A stretch of DNA of 64,000 bases, taken from assembly GCA_032207245.1 (NCBI GenBank), contig CM063500.1, positions 60,216,661-60,280,660 of the forward strand, written 5' to 3'. Under the pieces are notes generated by a model. The model was not told the DNA's origin, made no database searches, and saw only the letters and a program-made list of their open reading frames with translations. Position numbers and translations under genes: made by a program. Below, one piece after another: positions 22,738-33,872 of the stretch (the first letter of the stretch is position 1; each line of letters starts with the position of its first letter). This DNA is from Pardosa pseudoannulata (lineage: Eukaryota > Arthropoda > Arachnida > Araneae > Lycosidae).

Positions 22738-24781
22738 GAAAATAATAAATATAGTAATATAGTATAAAGTAAATATAAAGTATATAAAGTATAGTATAAA
22801 GTAGATATAAAGTATATAAAGTATAGTATAAAGTAAATATAAAGTATATAAAGTATAGTATAAAGTAAATATAAAGTATATAAAGTATAGTATAAAGTAA
22901 AGTATAAAGTAAATATAAAGTATATAAGGTATAGTATAAAGTAAATATAAAGTATATAAAGTATAGTATAAAGTAAATATAAAGTATATAAGGTATAGTA
23001 TAAAGTAAATATAAAGTATATAAGGTATAGTATAAAGTAAATATAAAGTATATAAGGTATAGTATAAAGTAAATATAAAGTATATAAGGTATAGTATAAA
23101 GTAAATATAAAGTATATAAAGTATAGTATAAAGTAAATATAAAGTATATAAGGTGTAGTATAAAGTAAATATAAAGTATATAAAGTATAGTATAAAGTAA
23201 ATAATATAAAGTAAAATATAAAGTATATAAAGTATAGTTAAAGTAAATATAAAGTATATAAAGTTAATAAAGTATAGTATTAAAGTAAATATAAAGTAAT
23301 ATAAAGATAGTATAAAAAGTAAAAATAAAGTATATAGGTATAGTATAAAGTAAATATAAAGTGAAATAAAGTATAGTATAAAGATAAATAAAGTATAGTA
23401 TGAAGTGAAAAGTAAATATAAAGTATATAAGTATAGTATAAAGTAAATATAAAGTATATAAAGTATAGTATAAAGTAAATATAAAGTATATAAAGTATAG
23501 TATAGTATAAAGTAAATATAAAGTATATAAGGTATAGTATAAAGTAAATATAAAGTATATAAAGTATAGTATAAAGTAAATATAAAGTATATAAGGTATA
23601 GTATAAAGTAAATATAAAGTATATAAGGTATAGTATAAAGTAAATATAAAGTATATAAGGTATAGTATAAAGTAAATATAAAGTATATAAGGTATAGTAT
23701 AAAGTAAATATAAAGTATATAAGGTATAGTATAAAGTAAATATAAAGTATATAAGGTATAGTATAAAGTAAATATAAAGTATATAAGGTATAGTATAAAG
23801 TAAATATAAAGTATATAAGGTATAGTATAAAGTAAATATAAAGTATATAAGGTATAGTATAAAGTAAATATAAAGTATATAAGGTATAGTATAAAGTAAA
23901 TATAAAGTATATAAGGTATAGTATAAAGTAAATATAAAGTATATAAGGTATAGTATAAAGTAAATATAAAGTATATAAAGTATAGTATAAAGTAAATATA
24001 AAGTATATAAAGTATAGTATAAAGTAAATATAAAGTATATAAAGTATAGTATAAAGTAAATATAAAGTATAAAGTATAGTATAAAGTAAATGTAAAGTAT
24101 AAAGTATAGTATAAAGTAAATATAAAGTATATAAAGTATAGTATAAAGTAAATATAAAGTATATAAAGTATAGTATAAAGTAAATATAAAGTATATAAGG
24201 TATAGTATAAAGTAAATATAAAGTATATAAGGTATAGTATAAAGTAAATATAAAGTATATAAAGTATAGTATAAAGTAAATATAAAGTATATAAGGTATA
24301 GTATAAAGTAAGTATAAAGTATATAAGGTATAGTATAAAGTAAATATAAAGTATATAAAGTATAAAGTAAATATAAAGTATATAAGGTATAGTATAAAGT
24401 AAATATAAAGTATATAAGGTATAGTATAAAGTAAATATAAAGTATATAAGGTATAAAGTATATAAAGTATAGTATAAAGTAAATATAAAGTATATAAAGT
24501 ATAGTATAAAGTATATATAAAGTACAGTGTAAAGTATATATAAAGTACAGTGTAAAGTATATATAAATTACAGTATAAAGTAAATATAAAGTATATAAAG
24601 TATAGTATAAAGTAAATATAAAGTATATAAAGTATAGTATAAAGTAAATATAAAGTATATAAAGTATAGTATAAAGTAAATATAAAGTATATAAGGTATA
24701 GTATAAAGTAAATATAAAGTATAAAAAGTATAGTATAAAGTAAATATAAAGTATATAAGGTATAGTATAAAGTAAGTATAG
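22738..24781. repeat. 2-kb minisatellite, 32-bp unit, C-free strand
   Basis: About 60 head-to-tail copies of a 32-bp unit, TAAATATAAAGTATATAAGG plus TATAGTATAAAG. Two variants, AAGG-TATAG and AAAG-TATAG, are not mixed evenly: the GG form runs for about a dozen consecutive units at about 23600-23950, with the AG form on both sides. The plus strand has almost no C. The unit also contains no TTA, CTA or TCA, so all three minus-strand frames stay open. That explains the two overlapping 510-codon frames of Leu-Tyr-Ile-Phe repeats. Degenerate units lie at 23190-23420 and 24470-24580. Confidence 0.97.
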
Positions 24782-24825
24782 AGAAGTCGAGAACACTTCC
24801 ATTCCAATGACAGAAATTCATACTA

Positions 24826-24966
24826 CCGACTCACGGAAGAATTGTCAAGTTCAACAATCATGCAAAAGAAACAGATGTAGAAACCATTGTGCTAAATGTA
24901 ATAGAAACGTTTGTGGAAAATGTGTTTCAAAAACAGATTTTATATGTAAAAAATATTTTCTATGAA
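24826..24966 (+). pseudogene. piggyBac transposase Cys-rich tail
   Basis: Plus-strand codons read ...KNCQVQQSCKRNRCRNHCAK then CNRNVCGKCVSKTDFICKKYFL and a stop. The repeated C-x2-C, H-C and C-G-K-C pattern is that of the piggyBac C-terminal zinc-binding domain. An AATAAA-like sequence follows (24975). Everything upstream has been replaced by the minisatellite, so only the last 45 or so codons survive. Confidence 0.65.
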
Positions 24967-25075
24967 TTTTTGATAATAAACATTTCATTTAAATTAATTT
25001 GGAACTATTTTCTTTGCAAAAAACTTCCATTTTCTTGTATGAGTCAAATTGGCTCACTTCAGTAAAAATAGGTAT

Positions 25076-25475
25076 AGGATCAACATCCGTAAATCTAGCG
25101 TTAATATATCTCAATACATGGCATATTAGATTGTCACCAAGTGTGTTAAATATTAATTACATTTAAGACAGCCAGAAGAAAACTAGATATCTGGTATTGG
25201 CTGCTCTGCAAAGTTAGTACATTTGATTGTTAGAAACTATAAAAGGGAAGTTATGATATCGCAAACGCATTTTGTGCGATTGTGTGAAAGAAAGCAACAG
25301 TAGTTCATTTCATGTTCATAAAACACGAGTACATCTCAGACATGAACCACTATTCATGATAAATATTTATTTAAAACAAACTGGAATACATAAACTCAAT
25401 TTCTTTTCAATCGATCATGTATAAAATTTCTTAGATTTATTTCAAAATTCCATTTAAATTAAATTATTTCACATA
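25076..25475. other. No recognised feature
   Basis: AT-rich spacer. Confidence 0.4.
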
Positions 25476-25965
25476 ACTTTAGGTTTTGATTCCTCGTATT
25501 TCCGCTGTTATTAAATCCAAATTATTTCCAAAAACGAAAACATTAATATGCTGTAAATTTTCGCGACATTGTCGGACTGTTCTTTGGTAAGAGAAGCATT
25601 TTAAACAAATTTAATTAAATATATTATCGAGATTGATAAAATTATCATAAAGGTCGGAGTAGAAATGATTATTGAAGACTAGAAAATTTTAAAATACGAG
25701 CAAAGCACAATCCAGAAATAGAAAGCATTTGACCACAGAAATGTTAACATTGAATATCATGACCTGTGACGTCACAACTAATCACGGAAAGTTTCAAGTC
25801 ACATGGTTTTCTCTTAACTTTAAAAATGATGGATCCATTTTTTTACATTTTTGGAATTAACGAGTCTGGAATTACCAGACAAATATTAAGTTATTCCATT
25901 CCCTCACGTGTGCAAATTCCTCATTACAATAAAACTAGATATGGGCGTAATTTGGCCTCTTCAAC
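25476..25965 (-). pseudogene. Decayed copy of the MSLLPGF exon and its upstream region
   Basis: Collinear with 61284-61796. The exon part (25476-25600) keeps an ATG and a CTTCTCTTACC block but is frameshifted by small deletions, gains stops, and the donor GTATGT has become TTATGT. The upstream region (GTGACGTCACAACTAATCACGG, then TCTGGAATTACCAGA) is better kept than the coding part. A dead duplicate. Confidence 0.65.
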
Positions 25966-26044
25966 TGAGGTGGCAATAGTCGAATCAGAAATTTAAAATA
26001 TAGAGCAATTTCATGTAATGTCATTTAATGCCCTTTCCATTCAT

Positions 26045-26378
26045 TGTACATAAAATTTTGGAGGAGTGACAGTAGTTCTCACTAAAGTCGGCGTACATCG
26101 GAATGGCGATTGCGACGAACCACGTCGAGTGCTAGGTTTCTTCTGCTTCAGCTGGTCGAAAGCGGCGGTGACCTTGGGATGGCTGCGGTGACCTTGAGAT
26201 GGCTGCGGTGACCTTGAGAGATGAAAGGCGGCGAGCGTATCCAGGCAGGTGGTAAATGGGAATGTTCCGCTGTTCGTAGCTCGCCGGCTTTTATACGAAG
26301 CATGCAGGAAACTGCGCAGGCTTGGTGGTAGATTGACGCTGCTCGTGCAATTTGCATAGATGGCTGGATCGCCATACA
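26045..26378 (-). mobile_element. Retrotransposon LTR, minus strand
   Basis: On the minus strand it starts TGTATGGCGATCC immediately after a polypurine tract AGGGGGGAG (26379-26387) and ends ATGTACA at 26045. Inside are a TATA box GTATAAAAGCC (about 26290) and a short direct repeat CAAGGTCACCGCAGCCATC about three times (26165-26218). This is the layout of a 3' LTR with promoter. Only about 60 bp of the internal region adjoin it (to about 26430), so the body and 5' LTR are lost here. Moderately GC-rich against its surroundings. Superfamily not assigned, gypsy-like by size and ends. Confidence 0.7.
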
Positions 26379-26439
26379 CTCCCCCCTGGAGTGGTTTGAG
26401 GAAACAAAACACGAAACCTAAACTAAAAAAAAATTGATT

Positions 26440-26740
26440 CAAGATTACACTCAGAATTTTTATAAGCTTGCTGATGAAAATAAAACTGAATCAATATTTA
26501 AAAAACTTCACTAATTATCAACATTTTTTACAATCTTATCAATGATTTATATTTAAAATATCACTAATACTATCAGCTTCTCTTGAGGATGTCATGACCT
26601 ATAAAATGTAATTGGTTTATAATATTAAAAAATTTAAAGTTCCCACTGAATTAGCTGAATTAATGGGAACATATCGGGTTCTACTTTTTAAGTTAAAAAA
26701 CATTGTTTTGACTCATTAAAAAGCATAGATTTTTTTAAAA
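26440..26740. repeat. Non-coding duplication flanking LRR gene B
   Basis: The stretch ATCAGCTTCTC, AATGTAATTGGTTTATAA and TTAAAGTTCCCACTGAATTAG matches 34475-34710 in the same orientation. The opening CTCAGAATTTTTATAA.CTTGCTGATGAAAA also recurs at 31435-31475. One copy lies downstream and the others upstream of gene B. Confidence 0.7.
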
Positions 26741-27563
26741 ATGTCACATCGGCTGTTAAAATTGATGTTCTACCTGCATATTATCTCTTTTATTTTGTTT
26801 TTTCTTTGTAAGTTGCTAGTGGAAACGAACGATTTTTTTAGTAAAAACATTTTTGTTCTTACGTATGCGAGAAAAAATGGCTCTTGAGTTGCTTTTTGTT
26901 TTGATATATTAATATTATTTAAGCCATAAATTCTTCTATGGGATATTTTCTGTGTTTTAAAGATCTCGCATACGTAATATTTTATATTAAAAGTGCGTTG
27001 TTTTTGAGCAATTAACGCCATTGAGAACATACTTCTGAACTACTTCAGTATTATACTTCTGATTTTGAAACCCAAACGGGACATAAAAGACATACATTAA
27101 GTTTTATTAAAAAAATATAATTGTGGTCAAAATCAGAACTTTTTGGCAAGTGTACAGACTGTTTAATCAAAACTGTCGTTCGGATCATTTAAAGTAGTTG
27201 GTCACGTTTTGAAAGAAACATCACCTCATGAAAAGAAATGGCACAGAAGCAAGCATTGTCTGACACATTTTAGCGTTTCAGATTCTTTCTAAGCAGGAGA
27301 ATGTAATAAGAAATCGCTAACAGACCATAAATTTTAAACATATCTTGTGAAGCAGACGTGTTTAATGTTTATGCTCCATAGTTGTTATGGATATTTAAGT
27401 TTGTGTTGTCCGATCGGCAATACGTGTTTGTTGGTTAAAAAAAAAGGATGGAATAAAGTTTCCATGCTGTTGAAGGAAGTTACTTCTCAATAATTTAGAG
27501 TTGTTGCTTATTTCTAATATTTTAAATATCACGCTGCAGATATTTTGGTGACCCGATTCAGAA
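26741..27563. other. No recognised feature
   Basis: AT-rich, short frames only. Confidence 0.4.
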
Positions 27564-27636
27564 ATGACGAAAGAACATTCTGTCGAACCGACCGATAAAC
27601 TGCTGAACAATGATGGAGTTGTGGAATTTTACAAAG
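27564..27636 (+). other. Possible short first coding exon
   Basis: ATG at 27564 opens 24 codons (MTKEHSVEPTDKLLNN then DGVVEFYK) that end at AAA|GTGAGT, a good splice donor. The composition looks coding compared with its surroundings, but no domain is recognisable and no partner exon was found. It could be a duplicated exon fragment like the others in this window. Confidence 0.25.
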
Positions 27637-28419
27637 TGAGTATCAAAATTCTACCATTTTGAGTGGATGAACCAGATATTTGGTCTTATCAAGTAGAAGC
27701 TCAATTTAATATCAGTGGTATTAAAGCTGAAAAAATAAAATTTTAGTGTCCAAATTGATCCGAAATATGTAGAGAATATATGGATTACCATTGAAAGTAC
27801 CAGGTCAAATAAAATTTTCTGCTGATAAATACTGCAAAGCATTTTTATAACATAAAGAGATAGCATTTTGCTAGAATTTTTATTAAAGGTTTAATCGATA
27901 GATATGCCTTATGATCATTTGGTCACTCAGTTCACTATGTATGTAAATGTACAGGTAATCCAGGCTTGCAATTCCGTCACTTTTCTCACCTTTAGTCACT
28001 TTTTTTTACAATTAATCACTTTCAATCACTAAGAAAATAGTCACTTAGTCATTTTTTTGATGGTGTATCATGGGGTCCGACAATGTTATGAACCGTATAT
28101 CGTTCTTACCGTAAGCGCTACGATCACTCAACTTTTTTGTATTCGCGATCTGTTCTGGAGTTTTCTAGATTAGAGTTGAAGTATTATGAAGGCAAGTTTC
28201 TCATATGTTAGAACATACATTAAATTCATATTTAATTATTAAAGATGTCTTGAAGCTATATGGCAACAAACCAGAAATTGTGCCCATCACCAGACCTTTA
28301 ATTGTACTTGCCCAAAATTCTCACAAAAACTCTCAGATATTTAGAAGAAAAGAAGTTTAGAGGATAACAGAAAAAGGAAGGAAGAGAAAGAGAAAAAAGG
28401 AAAAGAGGCAGAGATCTTT

Positions 28420-28690
28420 AGGGAAGTTGAACAAAAATGGAGAACAATTCAGGATAGGAAGAAAGAACTGAAAGAGAAAAATGAAAGAAAAAAGCATGAA
28501 ACTGCCAAAAAACTTTTTGTGAAGGAGCAAATTCTAGGTTACAGAAAGGTGCAGAAAAACATTTTACAGAAATTAACAGCATATGGCAAAATGGATGAAG
28601 GGAGACAAACCTTGCAAGAAAAGATTGACCAAGAAATTAACAGCATATGGCAAAATGGATGAAGGGAGACAAATCTTGCAAGAAAAGATT
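28420..28690 (+). pseudogene. Captured coding fragment, Lys/Glu-rich
   Basis: One plus-strand frame reads REVEQKWRTIQDRKKELKEK, then KHETAKKLFVKEQILGYRKV, then QKLTAYGKMDEGRQTLQEKI, a charged helical, probably coiled-coil protein. A 63-64-bp segment (AAATTAACAGCATATGGCAA...) is tandemly duplicated at 28569 and 28633, which shifts the frame. The parent gene is not recognised. It sits inside hAT-like ends, so it looks like a transduplicated piece of a host gene. Confidence 0.45.
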
Positions 28691-28726
28691 GACCAGCAAA
28701 AGTCTGTTGAAAAAAGAAAACCACGA

Positions 28727-28785
28727 ACTCCGGTTCCGAAGGCCAGCACCCTAACCATCCGGCCATCGTTCGGCTTTAATCCAGA
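28727..28785 (-). mobile_element. SINE head fragment
   Basis: CCACGAACTCCGG, GCACCCTAACCA and GGCCATCGTTCGGC match the tRNA-like head of the SINE family in reverse. The tail is missing. Confidence 0.6.
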
Positions 28786-29544
28786 GGCCAGTAAGCGCAA
28801 AAAATGACAACGAGAGAAAAATAACACATAAAAGAGCAAAGAGATAGAAGAGTGGATTCGTGAGTTCATAACACAAAAACTAGAGTAGAGAGTTTAGGGA
28901 TAGAAAACAAAATATTTTTGTGGCCAGTGACATCCGTACAAAAAAAAAGGCCAAAAATAATGATCAAAATCTGAAAAATTGAATAATGCATGTATTCAAA
29001 TCTAATTTATAGATTTTCTTGAATACAAAGCAATGTTGAGTTGTGTTAAACAAAATTTTTTACCTTTTTGTATTTGATACTAAAATAATGTTTTGCATGA
29101 ATCATTTGATTAAGAGTTAAAATAAATAGAAAAATCTTAATAGTATCCGTAATCAAGGTGAAAAAAGTCGCTTTTTTTCCCCAATGTTTAGTCACTTTTT
29201 CTGTATTATTTATCACTTTTTTCACCCATCTGAAAGTACCTCAGCAGTTGCAAGCCTAGTGATCAAAAATTGGAGAACTAACTCTCATATGAACACGTAA
29301 ATACTTGTCTCTTGTGAACACGTAAATATTAAATATGTTGGTGTCTGTATGCTTTAAACAATGCAAGAACAATAAGGAAATTATTTTATTAAGAATTTAT
29401 ACGAAAGACTGAAAAGTCTAAGAAACAAAGCTGTTATGAAGAGTAAGCATATTTTTGGGAACATTTAATAGAAAAAACGAAGACTTAGTTCAAAACAGTT
29501 AAGTGACATTTTAAAAAGGTATGATTATGTTAGTGTTCCATGTT

Positions 29545-31062
29545 CTATCCAAAGTCGGAATCACTGTCACCAAAAGCACGCTCCTCCTCCTCTTCATACT
29601 CCCCCTCCTCTCTAAAATAGTTCACCTTAATTTCTGGTATATATCTACGAAACACCGCATCAATATCATCAGAGCTCATGGATTTTGAAGTATACCAATA
29701 ACTGTCAAGAGAAATCATAGACTGAGCTAGCTTTTCTAATCCAAGTGCCGTCAATCCACCGTTACCAATGGTTAAATATTTCACTTTCGAAAATTCAGCA
29801 TCTTTCAGAATGCTGTCCAGAAGTGCGTCATTAAGATTGCTGGCATCATCTAGCGTCAGAAATTCTAGCCCTTTGGGTTTACACAGTAGAGCAACTATAG
29901 AATCTGTTTTACAAGGCTCTTTCATTATGTTTTTGAAAAACAAACTGATAATATTTTTAAATGAGTTTGCAGTGAATTCAGACTTGTTGTTTTCTGAAAT
30001 ATATTCTACTGTGAGCTCTTCCAGCTTGGGACAACACGCACCAATACACGAGAAATCGACATCAGAAAAGTATCTCAGAACAAGAGATTTCAATTTGGGG
30101 CTGAAAGGAGAATTTTCTAGGAGTGGACGGATTGCTTGGTTAAAATCTTGATATGGATAATCTCCATCATGTATAGTCAGATGAGTTATGTTTTGAAATT
30201 TACTCAAAGCTCTGAAGGCGGTATAGTCCGATGGTGAGGCTTCAACTGTCCTCAGATCGGGGCAACACATGGACGCTATTAGAATTGCCTGTGCTGAAGC
30301 CCTGAGAGGATATAAATGATTACCCAATAAAGCTTTCTGAAGTTTGTACTTTCTGGCCTTTTTCTTTCTATGTAGGTGCACCAAACACTGCGAAATATCG
30401 TAATCAATTTCTATAATATTGATAGAATGCTGTAATATTTCGGCAATATCCAAATAGAGACCTTTGTTTTCCTTAGTGTTTAAAATCCTAAGCATTTTTA
30501 GGGAATGGTTGTAATGGATCTTGTTGTCTTCACGCAAAAAACGCAAACGATCTGCAATGGGGAAGTTGAGGGTCAATTTTTCTATGTTTTTACAATGGAA
30601 AAGTTCAGAGGGATTGAAATTTATACAAGACTGGAGACATACCAAGTTTTTTGCAGCTCGGAGAAGAGCTCCAAAATTAGATGACGTCCAGCGAGAATTG
30701 GCTAATAAGCTGTCTTGTAGATTTTGATAGCTTAGTTTTAGAGATTTTAGTTTCTCGCTGTAAGGTAGCAGGTCATGCAAGATTTCTTCTGCATCCTTTT
30801 GTAGTATGTAGGCGAAGTTAAGTACGAAACTCGAAATTTTGCCGGTAGTTATTACTGGATATACATAGGTACTTTTTAAGCATTCCTCATCCTCTGTGGT
30901 CTTCTCGCAGACAGATTTAATCAAGTCGTTCAAGATGTTTTGATGCAAGGCCGTGAGAGCGTTGCTTGAAGGTGAAAGAGACATCTTATGATGGGTTTCC
31001 AACAAAATTTCTGAAATATACCATATGCAGGTTTTGTAAAGAGAACAAATTGTGTTCTCCAT
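29545..31062 (-). CDS. LRR protein with VHL-box, gene B
   Basis: A 505-residue paralogue of genes A and C. The BC-box is SLYKTCIWYI at residues 7-16. The Cul2-box position (39-47, LHQNILNDL) keeps the hydrophobic spacing but has His for the key Pro, so CUL2 preference may be weakened or changed. LRRs run through the body, with CCPKLEELTV and LEFLTLDDA blocks shared with the paralogues. Unlike them it has an acidic C-terminal tail (EEGEYEEEEERAFGDSDSDFG-type, about the last 22 residues). The frame stays open 24 codons upstream, but I start at ATG 31062: Met-Glu-Asn-Thr aligns with the paralogues, and a TATTTCTAG acceptor (31090-31089) lies 26 bases before it. That AG|GTGAG could also be read as a donor, but such use would remove this start. 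Probable role: substrate receptor, inferred from architecture. Confidence 0.88.
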   Translation of the reverse strand: MENTICSLYKTCIWYISEILLETHHKMSLSPSSNALTALHQNILNDLIKSVCEKTTEDEECLKSTYVYPVITTGKISSFVLNFAYILQKDAEEILHDLLPYSEKLKSLKLSYQNLQDSLLANSRWTSSNFGALLRAAKNLVCLQSCINFNPSELFHCKNIEKLTLNFPIADRLRFLREDNKIHYNHSLKMLRILNTKENKGLYLDIAEILQHSINIIEIDYDISQCLVHLHRKKKARKYKLQKALLGNHLYPLRASAQAILIASMCCPDLRTVEASPSDYTAFRALSKFQNITHLTIHDGDYPYQDFNQAIRPLLENSPFSPKLKSLVLRYFSDVDFSCIGACCPKLEELTVEYISENNKSEFTANSFKNIISLFFKNIMKEPCKTDSIVALLCKPKGLEFLTLDDASNLNDALLDSILKDAEFSKVKYLTIGNGGLTALGLEKLAQSMISLDSYWYTSKSMSSDDIDAVFRRYIPEIKVNYFREEGEYEEEEERAFGDSDSDFG

Positions 31063-31088
31063 TTTTGTGTTCTCCGGAAAGGCCTCAC

Positions 31089-31515
31089 CTAGAAATAGAG
31101 TAAACGTATGACAGTCTATTGGAAATGAATTCAATCTAATTACATCAAGCTACTTTATAAAGAACTACAGAACATTTCGCAATTTAAAAACACTAAAAAA
31201 ATACATTAAACAATTAAAATCGAACAGTGACAATACATCAGAATATACGAAAGAGTTGCAGACAACTACAATAGAACTAAAGATTATGTTAAAAGAATAA
31301 ATATCAAAGTATTCGAGACATTAAGTAACCAGACAGCAAACAAAAAATCCTTTTTTTGATGTAAAGTAATGCTATGTAAAAACTTAAAAATTTTAAATGA
31401 AATATTTATGCTGAAATAAACTAGATTACCCAGATCTCAGAATTTTTATAAACTTGCTGATGAAAAAACAAAAATGTGAATGTATGTTTAAAAAAAGTTA
31501 CTTAGAAAAAAAGTA
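31089..31515. other. Upstream/intron region of gene B
   Basis: AT-rich. If the acceptor at 31090 is used this is 5'-UTR intron. The promoter was not identified. Confidence 0.35.
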
Positions 31516-32653
31516 ACTCTTTGCACTTTGAGGCCATTTTCACGTGGACTAATTAGCCACTTGAAATGCTTTGTAGCGTTTTGGGTGAACGTACCTTTAA
31601 GGTATCCGTCTACACCCGGAGAACTTTTCTTTAAACTTAGAAACTAGTTCATGTTTTTACATTTTTTATATTATCATAGAGAATTGTTCTTAAAAAATTT
31701 ATTCCTGGAGAAGTTTATAAAATTTCTAATAAATGAAGAAAATTTCGTAAAAAAAAATCTGGTTTTCTTCAAAAGGTCTAATTTTTTAATAAATTAAATT
31801 TTTTCAATATTTTTTGACTCAACACATTTCTTAATCACTGGACTACTGAATCACCTAAAATCTGCTTAACTTACATTGGGTAAAAAATTTTGGTCCTTCA
31901 AAATCATACACATTGAATTTTTAACTAATTTTCATTACCTTTATATCTAACTGAGTGTAACATTAAAAATTATCCAAATTTAATGCTTTTAGGTCATTTA
32001 CTAGTAAATACTATCAAAAGCATTCATAATAATTTAACAAAATATTTTAAGAACTTTTTGAGAAGTCACATTTCAAGTTTCAACATTTCATTAAAAATGC
32101 CGTTCTGAGAAAAACTCATTTGAAGTTTATGAAAGCAACTTTAACTATTAAAAATTAAAATACATGTTTAAAATTCCCCACACTTTCTTGCTTTAAACTT
32201 TCCAACTGCCAAGTTCCTAATTATAAAAATAAGCAAAATATTTAAACTAATCTTCATTAAAATTTAAAAAGTTTTGTCCAAAAAATGCTCATTAAAAGGC
32301 TTTAATTTCACAACTTCCGGTTCCGAAGTCGCTACTTCCGTTTCGTTTTGACAGATGTCACTGATGTTTAAACAGTTGTAACTTTTCTTTAAAATGCCGT
32401 ACAGACAAAAACAAAAACAAAAAACAGATTTAGAAGCCTAAAAGTTTAAATTTTACAATAGAGAAATAAAAGAAAAACATGATTTTTGACAAAATATGAC
32501 GTTTACAACCTAGACTGATATCTTAACTTAAAATGGTTACACACAAAAATTAAAGCATGAAACTTATTTTAATACTTATTGTATCTTTGCATCTTTACGG
32601 AGATAATTTCTTAAACATTAGTCTTTGTAATTTTGCGTTATATTATATTTCAT

Positions 32654-32725
32654 TTAACAACTGCCGCGAGGCATTCCCAGCTTTTTGGGACATGTATCAC
32701 AATAGTATGTTTGATTTCTTTTTCG
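32654..32725 (-). pseudogene. piggyBac transposase C-terminal end
   Basis: Minus-strand codons RKRNQTYYCDTCPKKLGMPR then GSC and a stop. The T-x-Y-x-C-x2-C-P form is the last zinc-binding part of a piggyBac transposase. Upstream similarity continues weakly to about 32990 in broken frames. Confidence 0.6.
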
Positions 32726-33096
32726 ATACACCACTCCATCATTGCTCGAGTTCTATCGTCAAGCTTTGTGTATAGCTGTAATTTCCAAGTTAACCACTTG
32801 CCTCATGAATTGAGCGACGATTGTGTATGCCACTTTCGATTAAAGCTTTTCACATGCATCGTGACCAGAAGCAGTTTCATCACTAACTAAATTTTGCACA
32901 CGTTTTTGTTTTGACAGGACAAACTACAATGGCATCTTCAGATGTATCCAAATATATCAGATGTATCGGCATCTGTTTCAGTTTTTAAGATGTAATCAGG
33001 ACACTTTCCAGCACTGTTATTAGTATCAATTTTCCTTTTTGCCATTAGGTTAGGTTAAGTTTTTGATTTTAAGAATTTTTAAGCACCAACAGTTAA

Positions 33097-33872
33097 TCCT
33101 TTGACAGTTTCTTCAGAATTCAGTCAAAAGAATGTCACATTTATTACATTTTTTTTTGTTCATTTTACATTTTTATGTAAAGATATGTTATTAAAATTAA
33201 CATTTCTAATATTTTTAAGCATTTATTAAAACTTTTCTTTCTATGAAAGTATCACAGAACTGAAGTCTACCTTTAGTCTCATCGATATCCAAGTTAATTT
33301 TTGTAATTCCAGTGAAAGCAAATCTAGGAGGCGGATCCGAAGGATTATCACAATTTCAAAAAATTGTCTTGCTTGACTGATTCCATCTGTACTACTATCA
33401 GAGTCACTACTATCCAGGTCATCTAGTAAACTGGCGCCACTATTATTTACAGATAATTTAGTTTCTGATTCCGAGTCACAGTTCGAATCACAAAAAATTA
33501 GCTCCATACGCTCTGAATTATCCATTATTTAAAAGTAAAAATATATTATTTAATTCTTACATAAATATAATTATCAGGGAGTTAGTAAAATATAATCAGA
33601 AAGCTATACACTGAAAGATAACAATTCGTCTTCTGATACAAAACCTGCGCTTTTGAACCAATCAGAGTAGAAAATACAATAAACTGCAAACTATCATTTA
33701 CTGGACGAATAATTGTTACATCTATACGAATAATTTGTTACTAAAATTGGAAAAAATAAGGCCGAAACAGTGAAAGCGAAATAGAAATCAGATTTCCCGT
33801 ACGCCGTACGGGCAAATCAGTAAAAGCCCGAAAGCTGTGCCCGTACGGCGTACGTGCAAAACAGGGAAGGGG
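33097..33872 (-). mobile_element. piggyBac MITE keeping transposase N-terminus, copy 1
   Basis: Ends CCCCTTCCCTG (33872 on the minus strand) and CCTTTGACAG (33097), with TTAA intact at 33093-33096 and decayed to TTAC at 33873-33876. Palindromes of CGTACGGCGTACG form subterminal repeats. The minus-strand frame 33525-33241 encodes an acidic N-terminus starting MDNSERMELIFCDSNCDSES, typical of piggyBac transposases. The catalytic part is missing. Its sister is 45622-46401. Confidence 0.88.

Larger units (their letters stand above)
22690..25075. mobile_element. piggyBac-like remnant invaded by a minisatellite
   Basis: TATACCTATTTT then GTGAGCCAATTTGACTCAT at 22690-22728 is mirrored by ATGAGTCAAATTGGCTCAC then AAAATAGGTATA at 25035-25073. 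A piggyBac-type Cys-rich tail is encoded just inside the right end (24826-24966). A further GAGCCAATTTGACTCAT lies at 22456, 16 bp after a TTAA. No TTAA duplication was found at the outer ends, so the exact boundaries are uncertain. Confidence 0.6.
27961..29258. mobile_element. hAT-like element carrying captured sequence
   Basis: CAGGCTTGCAATTC at the left and GTTGCAAGCCTA at the right are inverted, and subterminal TCACTTTTT blocks mirror each other (27975-28050, 29165-29225). Flanks GTAATC and GTGATC are only suggestive of a duplication. The middle holds a protein-coding-like stretch (28420-28680) and a SINE head fragment (28727-28785). Confidence 0.55.

Noticed and set aside
23264..24821. 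Two overlapping minus-strand frames of about 512 residues made of Leu-Tyr-Ile-Phe repeats
   Set aside because: They are translations of the 32-bp minisatellite in two frames at once. The unit lacks TTA, CTA and TCA, so no stops occur. No conserved start, domain or codon bias.
26041..26442. 133-residue Ser/Pro-rich minus-strand frame
   Set aside because: Lies across an LTR with promoter and polypurine tract. Its repeats come from the short DNA repeat in the LTR.
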